This document shows, one piece after another, positions 23,987-32,297 of a stretch of 64,000 bases of DNA. The notes beneath the pieces are model-generated. The model saw only the letters and a program-made list of their open reading frames with translations. It did not search any database and was not told where the DNA came from. The first letter of the stretch is position 1, and every line of letters begins with the position of its first letter. The stretch lies in assembly GCF_031457955.1 (NCBI RefSeq), contig NZ_JAVDXN010000014.1:11155-75154 (forward strand), written 5' to 3'. This stretch comes from Mixta sp031457955 (lineage in GTDB: Bacteria; Pseudomonadota; Gammaproteobacteria; Enterobacterales; Enterobacteriaceae). A program made the translations under genes and the position numbers.

Positions 23987-25861
23987 ATGGTCCCGCTCGG
24001 TAAAGCAGATCTGATTTTAATTAACGGTAAATTTCATACCATCGACCGCGAACAGCCGGTCGCTGAGGCGGTTGCCATTCGTGACGGCAAATTTCTTGCG
24101 GTGGGTAGCGCCGCCGAAGTGATGGAGCATCACGCCGAAGGCAGCAAAGTTATCGATTTACAGGGGCAAACGGCGATCCCCGGCCTGAACGATTCCCACC
24201 TGCATTTGATTCGCGGCGGGCTGAACTACAACCTGGAGCTGCGCTGGGAAGGCGTGCCTTCGCTGGCCGATGCGCTGCGGATGCTGAAAGAGCAGGCGCT
24301 GCGTACGCCGTCGCCGCAGTGGGTGCGCGTGGTCGGCGGCTGGACTGAATTTCAGTTCGCCGAACGCCGCATGCCGACGCTGGATGAGATCAACGAAGCC
24401 GCGCCCGATACCCCGGTATTTATTCTGCATCTGTACGATCGCGCCCTGCTTAACCGCGCGGCGCTCAGAGCCGTGGGCTATACCAAAGAGACGCCGAATC
24501 CGCCGGGCGGCGAGATCCAGCGCGACAGCAACGGCAACCCAACCGGCATGCTGATTGCCCGTCCCAACGCGATGATCCTGTACGCCACGCTGGCGAAAGG
24601 CCCAACGTTGCCGCTGGAACAGCAGGTGAACTCGACGCGCCAGTTTATGCGCGAGCTGAATCGCCTTGGCCTGACCAGCGCCATCGATGCGGGCGGCGGC
24701 TTCCAGAACTACCCGGAAGATTATCAGGTGATCGCCGAGCTGCATCAAAAACAGCAGATGACCATCCGCATCGCCTATAACCTGTTTACCCAACGCCCCG
24801 GCCACGAGCTGGAAGATTTTGAAAAATGGACCGATATGCTGACGCCGGGCCAGGGCAGCGATTTCTTCCGCCATAACGGCGCTGGCGAGATGCTGGTGTT
24901 CTCCGCCGCCGATTTTGAAGATTTTCTGGAGCCGCGCCCTGACCTGGCGCCGGGAATGGAAGATGAGCTGGAGCGCGTGGTGCGTCACCTGGTGGAGCAT
25001 CGCTGGCCTTTCCGCCTGCACGCCACCTATAACGAATCCATTAGCCGGATGCTGGACGTTTTCGAACGGGTCGATCGCGATATTCCATTCAACGGCCTGC
25101 ACTGGTTCTTTGACCATGCGGAAACGGTGACCCAGGCGAATATCGATCGTATTAAAGCGCTGGGCGGCGGCATCGCGGTACAGCATCGCATGGCGTTTCA
25201 GGGTGAATATTTCGCCGAGCGCTACGGCATCGAAGCCACCCGCCATACCCCGCCGGTGGCGCGAATGCTGGAAACCGGCGTGCCGGTTGGCCTGGGCACC
25301 GATGCCACGCGCGTTGCCAGCTATAACCCCTGGACCGCGCTCTACTGGCTGGTTTCCGGCCGCACCGTTGGCGGCATGCAGATGTATGACGTTAACGCCC
25401 GGCTCGACCGCGACACCGCGCTGATGCTCTGGACGCAGGGCAGCGCCTGGTTCTCCAACGAGCAGGGGAAAAAAGGCCAGATCAAAGCGGGTCAGCTGGC
25501 TGACCTGGCGGTGCTGAGCAAAGATTATTTCCGCGTGCCAGTCGAGGAGATCAAAGGCATCGAATCGGTGCTGACGGTGGTAGACGGCAAGATTGTTTAT
25601 GCGGCTGGCGGTTTCAGCGCTGAAGCGCCGCCATCGATTCCGGTACTGCCGGACTGGTCGCCGGTGGTGAACGTCGCGGGACATTATCGCAGCGCGCCGC
25701 CGCAGGCCAACCGCGTCGGCACGATGTCTGCCGTGCATCACTGTAGCGGCCCGTGCGGCGTACACAGCCATCAGCACGATACGGCGCGACAATCTTCGAT
25801 TCCGGTTTCAGACGATAACGCCTTCTGGGGCGCGCTCGGCTGTAGCTGCTTCGCCTTTTGA
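23987..25861 (+). CDS. Amidohydrolase (YtcJ/NfdA-like) with Cys/His-rich tail
   Basis: 624 residues, no signal peptide. Amidohydrolase_3 architecture: beta-sandwich start ADLILINGKFHTID, metal ligands in PGLNDSHLHL (about 70), RLHATYNESI and WFFDHAETVTQ in the barrel, LGTDATR with the conserved Asp, and the final sandwich GQLADLAVLSKDYF. Such enzymes hydrolyse amide or formamide bonds; NfdA removes formyl groups from N-substituted formamides. The exact substrate is unknown. The last 45 residues are unusual: VHHCSGPCGVHSHQHD then a linker and FWGALGCSCFAF. First of three plus-strand genes (MFS transporter 24 bases on, then alpha/beta hydrolase), divergent from the YcaC-like hydrolase operon. 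Confidence 0.9.
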   Translation: MVPLGKADLILINGKFHTIDREQPVAEAVAIRDGKFLAVGSAAEVMEHHAEGSKVIDLQGQTAIPGLNDSHLHLIRGGLNYNLELRWEGVPSLADALRMLKEQALRTPSPQWVRVVGGWTEFQFAERRMPTLDEINEAAPDTPVFILHLYDRALLNRAALRAVGYTKETPNPPGGEIQRDSNGNPTGMLIARPNAMILYATLAKGPTLPLEQQVNSTRQFMRELNRLGLTSAIDAGGGFQNYPEDYQVIAELHQKQQMTIRIAYNLFTQRPGHELEDFEKWTDMLTPGQGSDFFRHNGAGEMLVFSAADFEDFLEPRPDLAPGMEDELERVVRHLVEHRWPFRLHATYNESISRMLDVFERVDRDIPFNGLHWFFDHAETVTQANIDRIKALGGGIAVQHRMAFQGEYFAERYGIEATRHTPPVARMLETGVPVGLGTDATRVASYNPWTALYWLVSGRTVGGMQMYDVNARLDRDTALMLWTQGSAWFSNEQGKKGQIKAGQLADLAVLSKDYFRVPVEEIKGIESVLTVVDGKIVYAAGGFSAEAPPSIPVLPDWSPVVNVAGHYRSAPPQANRVGTMSAVHHCSGPCGVHSHQHDTARQSSIPVSDDNAFWGALGCSCFAF

Positions 25862-25885
25862 TGCGCAGCCATAAGGAGTTCTGCG

Positions 25886-27511
25886 ATGGCGCAGGTTAAT
25901 GATGTTCACGCGCTAACCGCGCAGGCCGCCGCGCCCGCGCAGCATGCCTCTTCCTGGCAGCCGCTGCGCCAGCCGGTATTCCGTATGCTGTGGATCGCGA
26001 CGGTGGTGTCGAATATCGGTTCATGGATGAACGATATCGGCGTCAACTGGAGCATGCTGACGCTCAGCGCCGATCCGCTGTCGGTGGCGCTGGTGCAGGC
26101 GGCCAGCAGCCTGCCGATGTTTCTGTTCGCCCTGCCCTCCGGCGTGATGGCGGATATTGTCGACCGGCGGAAATATCTGCTGTTTTCCCAGCTGTGGACG
26201 TTTATTGCCGCCGCCGGTTTGACCATGCTGTCGCTTACCGGCCAGGTGACGCCCGCGATCCTGCTGATCGCCGCGTTTCTGCTGAGTACCGGCGCGGCGA
26301 TGAGTTCGCCGCCGTTTCAGGCCATCGTGCCCGACCTGGTGAAGAAAAGCGAGCTGGGTTCCGCCATTGCCCTTAACTCGCTGGGCATTAATATCAGCCG
26401 CGCCATCGGGCCTGCGCTGGGCGGGGTTATCCTGTCGCTGGCGGGGCCGTGGATGGTGTTTATGCTGAACGCGCTGTCGGTGCTTGGCGTGGCGTGGGTG
26501 CTCTATCGCTGGCGCGCGGAGCCTTCCGTTCAGCGCCTGCCGCCGGAGCATTTTTTCCCGGCGGTACGTGCCGGGCTGCGCTATGTGCATGCCGCGCCGG
26601 TGCTGCGCAATGTGCTGGTGCGCACCGTAGCGTTTTTCCTGTTCGCCAGCGCGGGCTGGGCATTGCTGCCGCTGGTGGCGCGGCGCGAGCTGGGACTTGG
26701 TCCCGGCGGCTACGGCATTATGCTGGCCTGTATCGGCCTCGGCGCGATTTGCGGCGCGGTGCTGTTGCCGCGTCTGCGTCAGCGTTTCGATGCCGATCGT
26801 CTGATGCTGCTGGCCAGCCTGCTGTTTGCCGTGACCATGCTGGCGCTGGCTTTTGTGCGCCACTTCTGGCTGCTGAACGCGTTTGAGTTTTTTACCGGTT
26901 TCGCGTGGATAGCGGTGCTTTCCACGCTTAACCTCGGCGCGCAGCGCAGCGCGGCGAAGTGGGTGAAAGCACGGGCGCTGGCGGTTTATCTGACTTTTTT
27001 CTTCGGCGCGATGACGCTCGGAAGCGCGATCTGGGGCCAGCTGGCGTCACATTTCTCGATTCAGGTTTCGCTCTGCGTGGCGACGGCAGGCATGTTGCTG
27101 GCCTGCGTTACCGGCCTGCGCTGGCGCTTAAATAAAGATCCCGATCTGAATCTGGAGATCAGCGGCGCGGCGGAATCGTTGCAGGAGATCGCCATCGCCC
27201 ACCAGCGCGGCCCGGTGATGGTAAACGTTGAATATTATATTGATCCTGAGGACGCGCACGCCTTTACCGTCTGTATTCAGGAGATACGCCGGGTACGTCG
27301 GCGCGGCGGCGCGCTGAGCTGGTCGGTTTATGAAGATGCGCAGCAGCCTGGTATTTTTGTCGAAACCTTTGTAGTGGGTTCATGGATTGAACATCTCCGG
27401 CAGCATGAACGCCATACGATGAATGACCTGAAGATCCAGCAGCGCGTTCAGGCTTTTCATCGCGGTGAACAGCCGCCAACCGTTCGTTATCTTGTCGCAC
27501 CGGGCAAATGA
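25886..27511 (+). CDS. MFS transporter (EntS/DUF894 type) with C-terminal monooxygenase-like domain
   Basis: 541 residues. The first 420 form a 12-helix MFS protein of the EntS-like MFS_3 group: VFRMLWIATVVSNIGSWMND, LPSGVMADIVDRRKYLL (motif A), NSLGINISRAIGPALGG. The last 110 residues are soluble and look like the antibiotic biosynthesis monooxygenase (ABM) fold: VMVNVEYYIDPEDAHAFTVC, then VYEDAQQPGIFVETFVVGSW and QHERHTMNDL. Such fusions occur in this MFS group. Likely exports a product or substrate of the flanking hydrolases. Its start is 24 bases after the amidohydrolase stop. Confidence 0.9.
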   Translation: MAQVNDVHALTAQAAAPAQHASSWQPLRQPVFRMLWIATVVSNIGSWMNDIGVNWSMLTLSADPLSVALVQAASSLPMFLFALPSGVMADIVDRRKYLLFSQLWTFIAAAGLTMLSLTGQVTPAILLIAAFLLSTGAAMSSPPFQAIVPDLVKKSELGSAIALNSLGINISRAIGPALGGVILSLAGPWMVFMLNALSVLGVAWVLYRWRAEPSVQRLPPEHFFPAVRAGLRYVHAAPVLRNVLVRTVAFFLFASAGWALLPLVARRELGLGPGGYGIMLACIGLGAICGAVLLPRLRQRFDADRLMLLASLLFAVTMLALAFVRHFWLLNAFEFFTGFAWIAVLSTLNLGAQRSAAKWVKARALAVYLTFFFGAMTLGSAIWGQLASHFSIQVSLCVATAGMLLACVTGLRWRLNKDPDLNLEISGAAESLQEIAIAHQRGPVMVNVEYYIDPEDAHAFTVCIQEIRRVRRRGGALSWSVYEDAQQPGIFVETFVVGSWIEHLRQHERHTMNDLKIQQRVQAFHRGEQPPTVRYLVAPGK

Positions 27512-27551
27512 TGAAGTCCATTTTTGTTAAATAATCAAAATGAGGATAGCT

Positions 27552-28373
27552 ATGAGTACTTTCACAACACAGGATGGCACCCAGATTTATTACAAAGACT
27601 GGGGCACCGGCAAACCGGTTCTGTTCAGCCACGGCTGGCCGCTGGATGCGGATATGTGGGACAGCCAGCTCAATTTCCTTGCCGAGCGCGGCTATCGCGT
27701 TATCGCTTTTGATCGTCGCGGCTTTGGCCGTTCAGAGCAGCCGTGGCAGGGTTACGATTACGATACGTTCGCCTCTGATATTAACGATTTAATTACCAGC
27801 CTCGATCTGCATGACGTGACGCTGGTGGGCTTTTCCATGGGCGGCGGCGATGTAGCGCGTTATATCGGCCGTTACGGCACGGCGCGCGTGGCGGGTCTGG
27901 CGCTGCTGGGCGCGGTAACGCCGATTTTCGGTAAAGCGGAAGATTACCCACAGGGCGTTGATTTAAGCGTTTTCGCCGGTATTCGTGAAGGTTTACTGAA
28001 AGATCGCGCACAGTTTATTAGCGATTTCGCCGCGACTTTTTACGGCACCAATGCCGGGCAGACGGTTTCTGAAGGCGTGCTGACGCAGACGTTAAATATC
28101 GCGCTGCTGGCTTCGCTGAAAGGCACGCTGGACTGCGTTACCGCGTTCTCGCAAACCGATTTCCGTCCGGACATGGCGAAAATTGATGTACCGACGCTGG
28201 TGATTCACGGCAGCAACGATCAGGTGGTGCCGTTTGAAACCACCGGCAAGGTTGCGGCAGAGATGATCGCCAATGCCGAGCTGAAGGTGTATGACAACGG
28301 CCCGCACGGTTTCGCGGTGACGCATCAGGATCGGTTGAATGAAGATCTGCTGACTTTCCTGCAATCGCATTAA
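27552..28373 (+). CDS. Alpha/beta hydrolase (non-haem chloroperoxidase/arylesterase type)
   Basis: 273 residues from the ATG at 27552, which has GAGGATAG just upstream. Catalytic triad visible: nucleophile S95 in LVGFSMGGGD, Asp in VIHGSNDQVVPF, His in GPHGFAVTH; the oxyanion hole is near SHGWPLDADMW. Close in pattern to cofactor-free chloroperoxidase/esterase enzymes (e.g. Cpo), which hydrolyse esters and can form peracids. The third gene of the amidohydrolase-MFS unit, 40 bases after the MFS gene, and followed by a strong terminator. Physiological substrate unknown. Confidence 0.92.
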   Translation: MSTFTTQDGTQIYYKDWGTGKPVLFSHGWPLDADMWDSQLNFLAERGYRVIAFDRRGFGRSEQPWQGYDYDTFASDINDLITSLDLHDVTLVGFSMGGGDVARYIGRYGTARVAGLALLGAVTPIFGKAEDYPQGVDLSVFAGIREGLLKDRAQFISDFAATFYGTNAGQTVSEGVLTQTLNIALLASLKGTLDCVTAFSQTDFRPDMAKIDVPTLVIHGSNDQVVPFETTGKVAAEMIANAELKVYDNGPHGFAVTHQDRLNEDLLTFLQSH

Positions 28374-28378
28374 GTAAA

Positions 28379-28406
28379 AAAAGGGGATGCTTCGGCATCC
28401 CCTTTT
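28379..28406. terminator. Bidirectional terminator
   Basis: AAAAGGGGATGC-TTCG-GCATCCCCTTTT, a perfect 12-base stem with a stable TTCG loop. It ends both the alpha/beta hydrolase gene and the convergent pirin gene. Confidence 0.95.
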
Positions 28407-28415
28407 CTCCGTGCG

Positions 28416-29141
28416 TTAGCGCGTTGGGTGGTTCACTTCCAGCGGACGCAAATCAAAAAACAGCACTTCTGCGTCATCGCCGCCGCTAAAGGTCAGCGTT
28501 CTTTCATCACGTACCCGTGCGCCGTCGCCTGCGTTAAAGGCGATGCCGTTCACCATCACGCTGCCGCGTGCAACGTGAATATAGGCGTAACGGTTTTCAT
28601 CCAGCGTAATGGTAGCCTGCTCATTACCGCTAAACAGACCGGCATAAATTTTCACATCCTGACGGATACGTAGAGAATCCGCTTCACCATTAGGTGAAAT
28701 AATCAGACGCAGCCTGCCGCGCTTATCCGCTTCCGGCACCGACATCTGCTGATAACCCGGCTCGGTTCCGTTTTCTGACGGCACCACCCAGATTTGCAGA
28801 AAGTGAACATACTCGTTGTCAGCATGATTGAACTCGCTGTGGGTTACGCCAGAGCCTGCGCTCATCAGCTGAACATCGCCGGGAACAATCACCGAGCCCG
28901 TTCCCATCGAATCTTTATGCGCCAGCGCACCTTCCAGCACATAAGAGATAATCTCCATATTGCTGTGGGCGTGGCTGCCGAAACCGCGAGAAGGCGCTAC
29001 CTGATCGTCATTGATCACCAGCAGATCGGAGAAGCCGGTCTGTTTAGGATCCCAGTAGTTAGCGAACGAAAAAGTATGATGTGAATTCAGCCAGCCGTGA
29101 TTACCCTGGCCACGTTGTTCTGACAGACGTTGTTCAATCAT
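28416..29141 (-). CDS. Pirin family protein (YhhW-like quercetinase)
   Basis: 241 residues, bicupin. The N-terminal cupin holds the metal ligands: FGSHAHSNMEIISYVLEG (two His) and GSGVTHSEFNH (His, Glu). The opening GNHGWLNSHHTFSFANYWDP is the pirin signature. E. coli YhhW of this group has quercetin 2,3-dioxygenase activity in vitro. Transcribed divergently from a LysR-type gene, an arrangement like E. coli yhaK-yhaJ, although the sequence is closer to YhhW in its metal site. Confidence 0.92.
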   Translation of the reverse strand: MIEQRLSEQRGQGNHGWLNSHHTFSFANYWDPKQTGFSDLLVINDDQVAPSRGFGSHAHSNMEIISYVLEGALAHKDSMGTGSVIVPGDVQLMSAGSGVTHSEFNHADNEYVHFLQIWVVPSENGTEPGYQQMSVPEADKRGRLRLIISPNGEADSLRIRQDVKIYAGLFSGNEQATITLDENRYAYIHVARGSVMVNGIAFNAGDGARVRDERTLTFSGGDDAEVLFFDLRPLEVNHPTR

Positions 29142-29264
29142 GATGCGTTCCTTAATTATATGCGGTGAATGTGTTTGCCCTTGCGATGAAAGAAGCTTAC
29201 ATGTAAACCTGTTTGCTCAACAATGCGCTGAAATGGCAATCACTGTCACAAATTAGTGGACAAT

Positions 29265-30152
29265 ATGCAGATAGAAGATCTCCGTATTTTTATCGCTGTG
29301 GTAAAGGCTGGCAGCTTCACCGCAGCGGCCGAACAGCTGTTGTTATCCAAACAGTACGTTAGCCGTCGCATGGCGGCGTTAGAGGCTTCGCTCAACGCCC
29401 GGCTGCTGATGCGCAACACGCGTCGTCTGTCGGTGACCGAAGCCGGACAGCGGTTCGCCGGTCACGCGCAGCGAATTCTGGATGATATTCATGAGGCGGA
29501 GCAGGCGGTCTCAGGCGGGCAGCAAACGCTGAACGGCTCGTTGCGTATCAGCATGCCGATGTCGTTTGGCATGAGCTATCTTTCGCCGCTGCTGGCGCAG
29601 TTTCTGCAGCAGCATCCCGCCGTGCAGCTGCAAACCGAGCTGGCCGATCGCTATGTGGATGTAATCGGCGAAGGCTTTGATATGGCGATTCGTATCGGCA
29701 CGCTGGCGGATTCGACGCTGATCGCCCGCCGCCTGGGCGAACTGAAGCGCGTGATTTGCGCCAGCCCTGCCTATCTGCAACGCACCTCGCCGCCGCGCTC
29801 GCCGGACGATCTGCGCAGTCACGCCTGCTTACGCTACGGGCGAGAAGGCCAAACCGGCTGGGAGCTTTGCGTGCAAGGCAAAAGCAAACTGTTTGAAGTG
29901 CGCGGCCCGGTGATCAGCAACAACGGCGAAATGCTGCGCGATGCCGCCGTGGCGGGGATGGGGCTGGTGCTGCTGCCAGAGTTTATCGTCGCGCCTGCGC
30001 TGGCGCGCGGCGCGCTGGTGACCCTGCTGGATGATTTTTGGCCCGCGCCGCTGGGTTTATATGCCGTCTATCCGCAGCATCGGCAGCGCAGCGAAATCAA
30101 CCGGCAGTTTTTAACCTTTCTGGAGGCGGAGTTGAAAAATAGCCTTCAATAG
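29265..30152 (+). CDS. LysR family transcriptional regulator
   Basis: 295 residues from the ATG at 29265; a GTG three codons earlier is also possible and neither has a strong ribosome binding site. The N-terminal winged HTH reads MQIEDLRIFIAVVKAGSFTA, AAEQLLLSKQYVSRRMAALE, LLMRNTRRLSVTEAGQRF. A LysR substrate-binding domain follows (GSLRISMPMSFG, GEGFDMAIRIG, AVAGMGLVLLPEF). Probably regulates itself and the divergent pirin gene; inducer unknown. Confidence 0.93.
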   Translation: MQIEDLRIFIAVVKAGSFTAAAEQLLLSKQYVSRRMAALEASLNARLLMRNTRRLSVTEAGQRFAGHAQRILDDIHEAEQAVSGGQQTLNGSLRISMPMSFGMSYLSPLLAQFLQQHPAVQLQTELADRYVDVIGEGFDMAIRIGTLADSTLIARRLGELKRVICASPAYLQRTSPPRSPDDLRSHACLRYGREGQTGWELCVQGKSKLFEVRGPVISNNGEMLRDAAVAGMGLVLLPEFIVAPALARGALVTLLDDFWPAPLGLYAVYPQHRQRSEINRQFLTFLEAELKNSLQ

Positions 30153-30240
30153 GCCACATCGCATCGCATTGCGCAATTAAGCGGTGGGCCACCGGATAAA
30201 GCAGCGATTCGCTGAGTTCACCTGCGTCAAAGCCTGATCG

Positions 30241-30957
30241 CTAAACAGGCTGAATGTCGAAATGCTGCTTCAGCCCTTTCGCGCCTTTGGCGGTGATATG
30301 GATGCAGCGGCTGCCGATATCCTTTTCCATCCAGCGCAGCTGCTCAAACCCGCTGAGCAGGGCGGCACCCAGCGCCCCGCCGAGATGGTAACGCCGCTCG
30401 CTCCAGTCCAGGCAGGCGCAGCTGAATTTTCTGCGTATGCCAGCGGACGGCACCGCAATGCCTAACGCCGCCAGCGCTATGCCGCCCTGCGCGCTCAGGC
30501 CGCTGCCCTCCCCGGTTAACCAGCCACGCTCGGTTAGCCGCTGATAGAGAGTTACCGCCACCTCCCCCGCCAGATGATCGTAACAGGTGCGGGCGCGGCG
30601 CAGATGCTCGGGCGTGGTAATGCGCGGCGCGGCGTGTCCGGCCCAGGCGATCTCCATCAGCCGTTCCAGCAGGTCGGCCACTGCTGCGCTGCTTAAGCGA
30701 TAATAGCGATGCCGTCCCTGCGCCAGACAAACCACAAACCGTTGCGCGGTAAGCTTCGCCAGATGGGCGCTGGCGGTAGAAGGTGAAATATCTGCCGCAG
30801 CGCTCAGTTCTGTTGCCGTCCAGGCGCGCCCGTCCATCAATACGCACAGCATACGGGCGCGTGACTTATCCGCCATGATGGCCGCCGTCGCCGCCAGCAG
30901 ATCTTCCGGCGGACAAATCTCCTGCGCCTCGGCGTTTTTTTCGCTGCGTAATGCCAT
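30241..30957 (-). CDS. ArsR-type winged-helix regulator with C-terminal extension
   Basis: 238 residues. The winged HTH (about 20-110) includes MADKSRARMLCVLMDGRAWT, ATELSAAADISPSTASAHLA and GRHRYYRLSS. The C-terminal half (about 120-238), with YDHLAGEVAVTLYQRLTERG and FSCACLDWSERRYHLGGALG, is typical of the long ArsR-like group often found near transporters. The FSCACLDW cysteines could bind a metal or thiol-reactive ligand, but this is a guess. Last gene of a three-gene unit (ABM protein, TauE/SafE permease, regulator), 51 bases after the permease gene. Confidence 0.85.
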   Translation of the reverse strand: MALRSEKNAEAQEICPPEDLLAATAAIMADKSRARMLCVLMDGRAWTATELSAAADISPSTASAHLAKLTAQRFVVCLAQGRHRYYRLSSAAVADLLERLMEIAWAGHAAPRITTPEHLRRARTCYDHLAGEVAVTLYQRLTERGWLTGEGSGLSAQGGIALAALGIAVPSAGIRRKFSCACLDWSERRYHLGGALGAALLSGFEQLRWMEKDIGSRCIHITAKGAKGLKQHFDIQPV

Positions 30958-31008
30958 GTTGCTTCACCTTTTGCCATTAACCGGAAAACGAATGCTGATA
31001 CGTTACCT

Positions 31009-31752
31009 TCAGATGGCCCGCACCACCATCTCCAGGCCCAGCGCAAGCAGACAGATTAAAAAGTAACGTTTAAACACCGGCGGCGAGATAACCCTGCGCA
31101 GCCGCTGCCCGATAAACAGCCCGATCAGCGCCGGGATCACCGCTAATCCTGAAACGCCCAAAGAAACGGAGGGCAATGCGCCATGCCACCACAGCCCGAC
31201 GGCAAGGGCAAGCGTGGAGCTGGTAAACGAGATCCCCAGCGCCTGGACCAGCTGATCCTTTTCCAGCCCCAGCGCCTGTAGCCAGGGCACGGCGGGCATC
31301 ACAAACACGCCGGTTGCGCCAGTCAACATTCCGGTCAGGATGCCTATCGGCAGCGATAAAACGGATTCATGCCGTGGCGCAATAACCAGGCTGCGCCCGC
31401 TCAGCGTCCAGAGCGCGTAAACCATCAGCGCCGCGCCCAGCGCCAGCTGCGTATAAGCGCTGTGACCGTTGGCCAGCCACCCGCAGCTCAGCAGCGTAGC
31501 GCTAACGATCGCCAGCTGCATCGGCCACAGCCGCCGGAGCAGCGCGCCACAGTGGCCGCCGCCGCTCAGCTGAAAAATATTGGTAATAAAAGAAGGCAAT
31601 AGCATCATCGCAGCGGCAATGGCCGGTGAAAGCAGCGATCCCAGCACCCCCATCGCCACCGTCGGCAGCCCCATGCCGGTCACGCCCTTCACCAGCCCCG
31701 CCAGCAAAAAAGTAACGCCAGCCAGCAGCAGCGTTGCGAAATCAAACGCCAT
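31009..31752 (-). CDS. TauE/SafE family (sulfite exporter-like) permease
   Basis: 247 residues, about eight membrane helices: LLLAGVTFLLAGLVKGVTGM with the GxxxGxG pattern near the N-terminus, then LPIGILTGMLTGATGVFVMP as the repeated motif in the second half, and IGLFIGQRLRRVISP. Starts at the ATG at 31752 with GGGAGC about 9 bases upstream, overlapping the end of the ABM gene by 11 bases. The family exports organosulfur anions such as sulfite or sulfoacetate; substrate here unknown. Confidence 0.9.
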   Translation of the reverse strand: MAFDFATLLLAGVTFLLAGLVKGVTGMGLPTVAMGVLGSLLSPAIAAAMMLLPSFITNIFQLSGGGHCGALLRRLWPMQLAIVSATLLSCGWLANGHSAYTQLALGAALMVYALWTLSGRSLVIAPRHESVLSLPIGILTGMLTGATGVFVMPAVPWLQALGLEKDQLVQALGISFTSSTLALAVGLWWHGALPSVSLGVSGLAVIPALIGLFIGQRLRRVISPPVFKRYFLICLLALGLEMVVRAI

Positions 31753-32092
31753 TATCTGTTGCTCCCTTTGGCTGCGGCGCCTGAGCGCGATCGCGGTTAC
31801 CGTAATCACGGATCACCGCCGCAACGCGTAGCCGGTAATGGCTAAAAATATGATCGCGCCCCGCCTGCTGGGCCGCACCGTGCGCTTCCTGACATCGCCA
31901 GGCGCGGATCGCCTCTTCATCGCGCCACCAGGAGAGCGATAATATTTTTTCCGGCTGGGTCAGGCTTTGAAAACGCTCGATAGCGATAAATCCGTCAATC
32001 TGGCTGAGCAGCGGCTTAAGCTCCGCCGCCAGGCTCAGATAATGCTGACGCTGCGAGGGATGAGGTTCGGCTTCAAATATAACGGCAAACAT
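31742..32092 (-). CDS. Antibiotic biosynthesis monooxygenase (ABM) domain protein
   Basis: 116 residues, a single ferredoxin-like ABM domain: MFAVIFEAEPHPSQRQHYLS, IDGFIAIERFQSL, ILSLSWWRDEEAIRAWRCQE, FSHYRLRVAAVIRDYG. Such small dimeric proteins include haem- and quinone-acting monooxygenases; the WRDEEAIRAW pattern is common in uncharacterised members. First gene of the ABM-TauE-ArsR operon; overlaps the permease gene by 11 bases. Substrate unknown. Confidence 0.88.
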   Translation of the reverse strand: MFAVIFEAEPHPSQRQHYLSLAAELKPLLSQIDGFIAIERFQSLTQPEKILSLSWWRDEEAIRAWRCQEAHGAAQQAGRDHIFSHYRLRVAAVIRDYGNRDRAQAPQPKGATDNGV

Positions 32093-32225
32093 GGTCGGCT
32101 CCTTCTGTCAGAGAACACCAGCTTGCCGCAGGCGCAGAACCGATGCTTCGTCGGATAACGAAGTATGCACGTTGAGCCGTCGCCAGTGCAGAGAGGTGCG
32201 GCACAAAAGGGATAACCCGCCGCAC

Positions 32226-32290
32226 GCCTGAGCCAGAAGCGGCCTGGCTCAGGCGCAGCAGAAAAGCGATGGCTCCTGAACGGAGCCATC
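32226..32290 (-). terminator. Two hairpins downstream of fhuE
   Basis: GATGGCTCC/GGAGCCATC (32268-32290) directly follows the fhuE stop codon and is trailed on the minus strand by GCTTTTC. A second perfect 11-base stem, GCCTGAGCCAG/CTGGCTCAGGC (32226-32254), follows. The first is the likelier terminator. Confidence 0.65.
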
Positions 32291-32297
32291 AGGTTGA

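Noticed and set aside
24158..25792. Very long minus-strand frame opposite the amidohydrolase gene (544 codons)
   Set aside because: Composition is His/Arg/Gln-rich as expected for the complement of a GC-rich gene; the plus strand encodes a clear enzyme.
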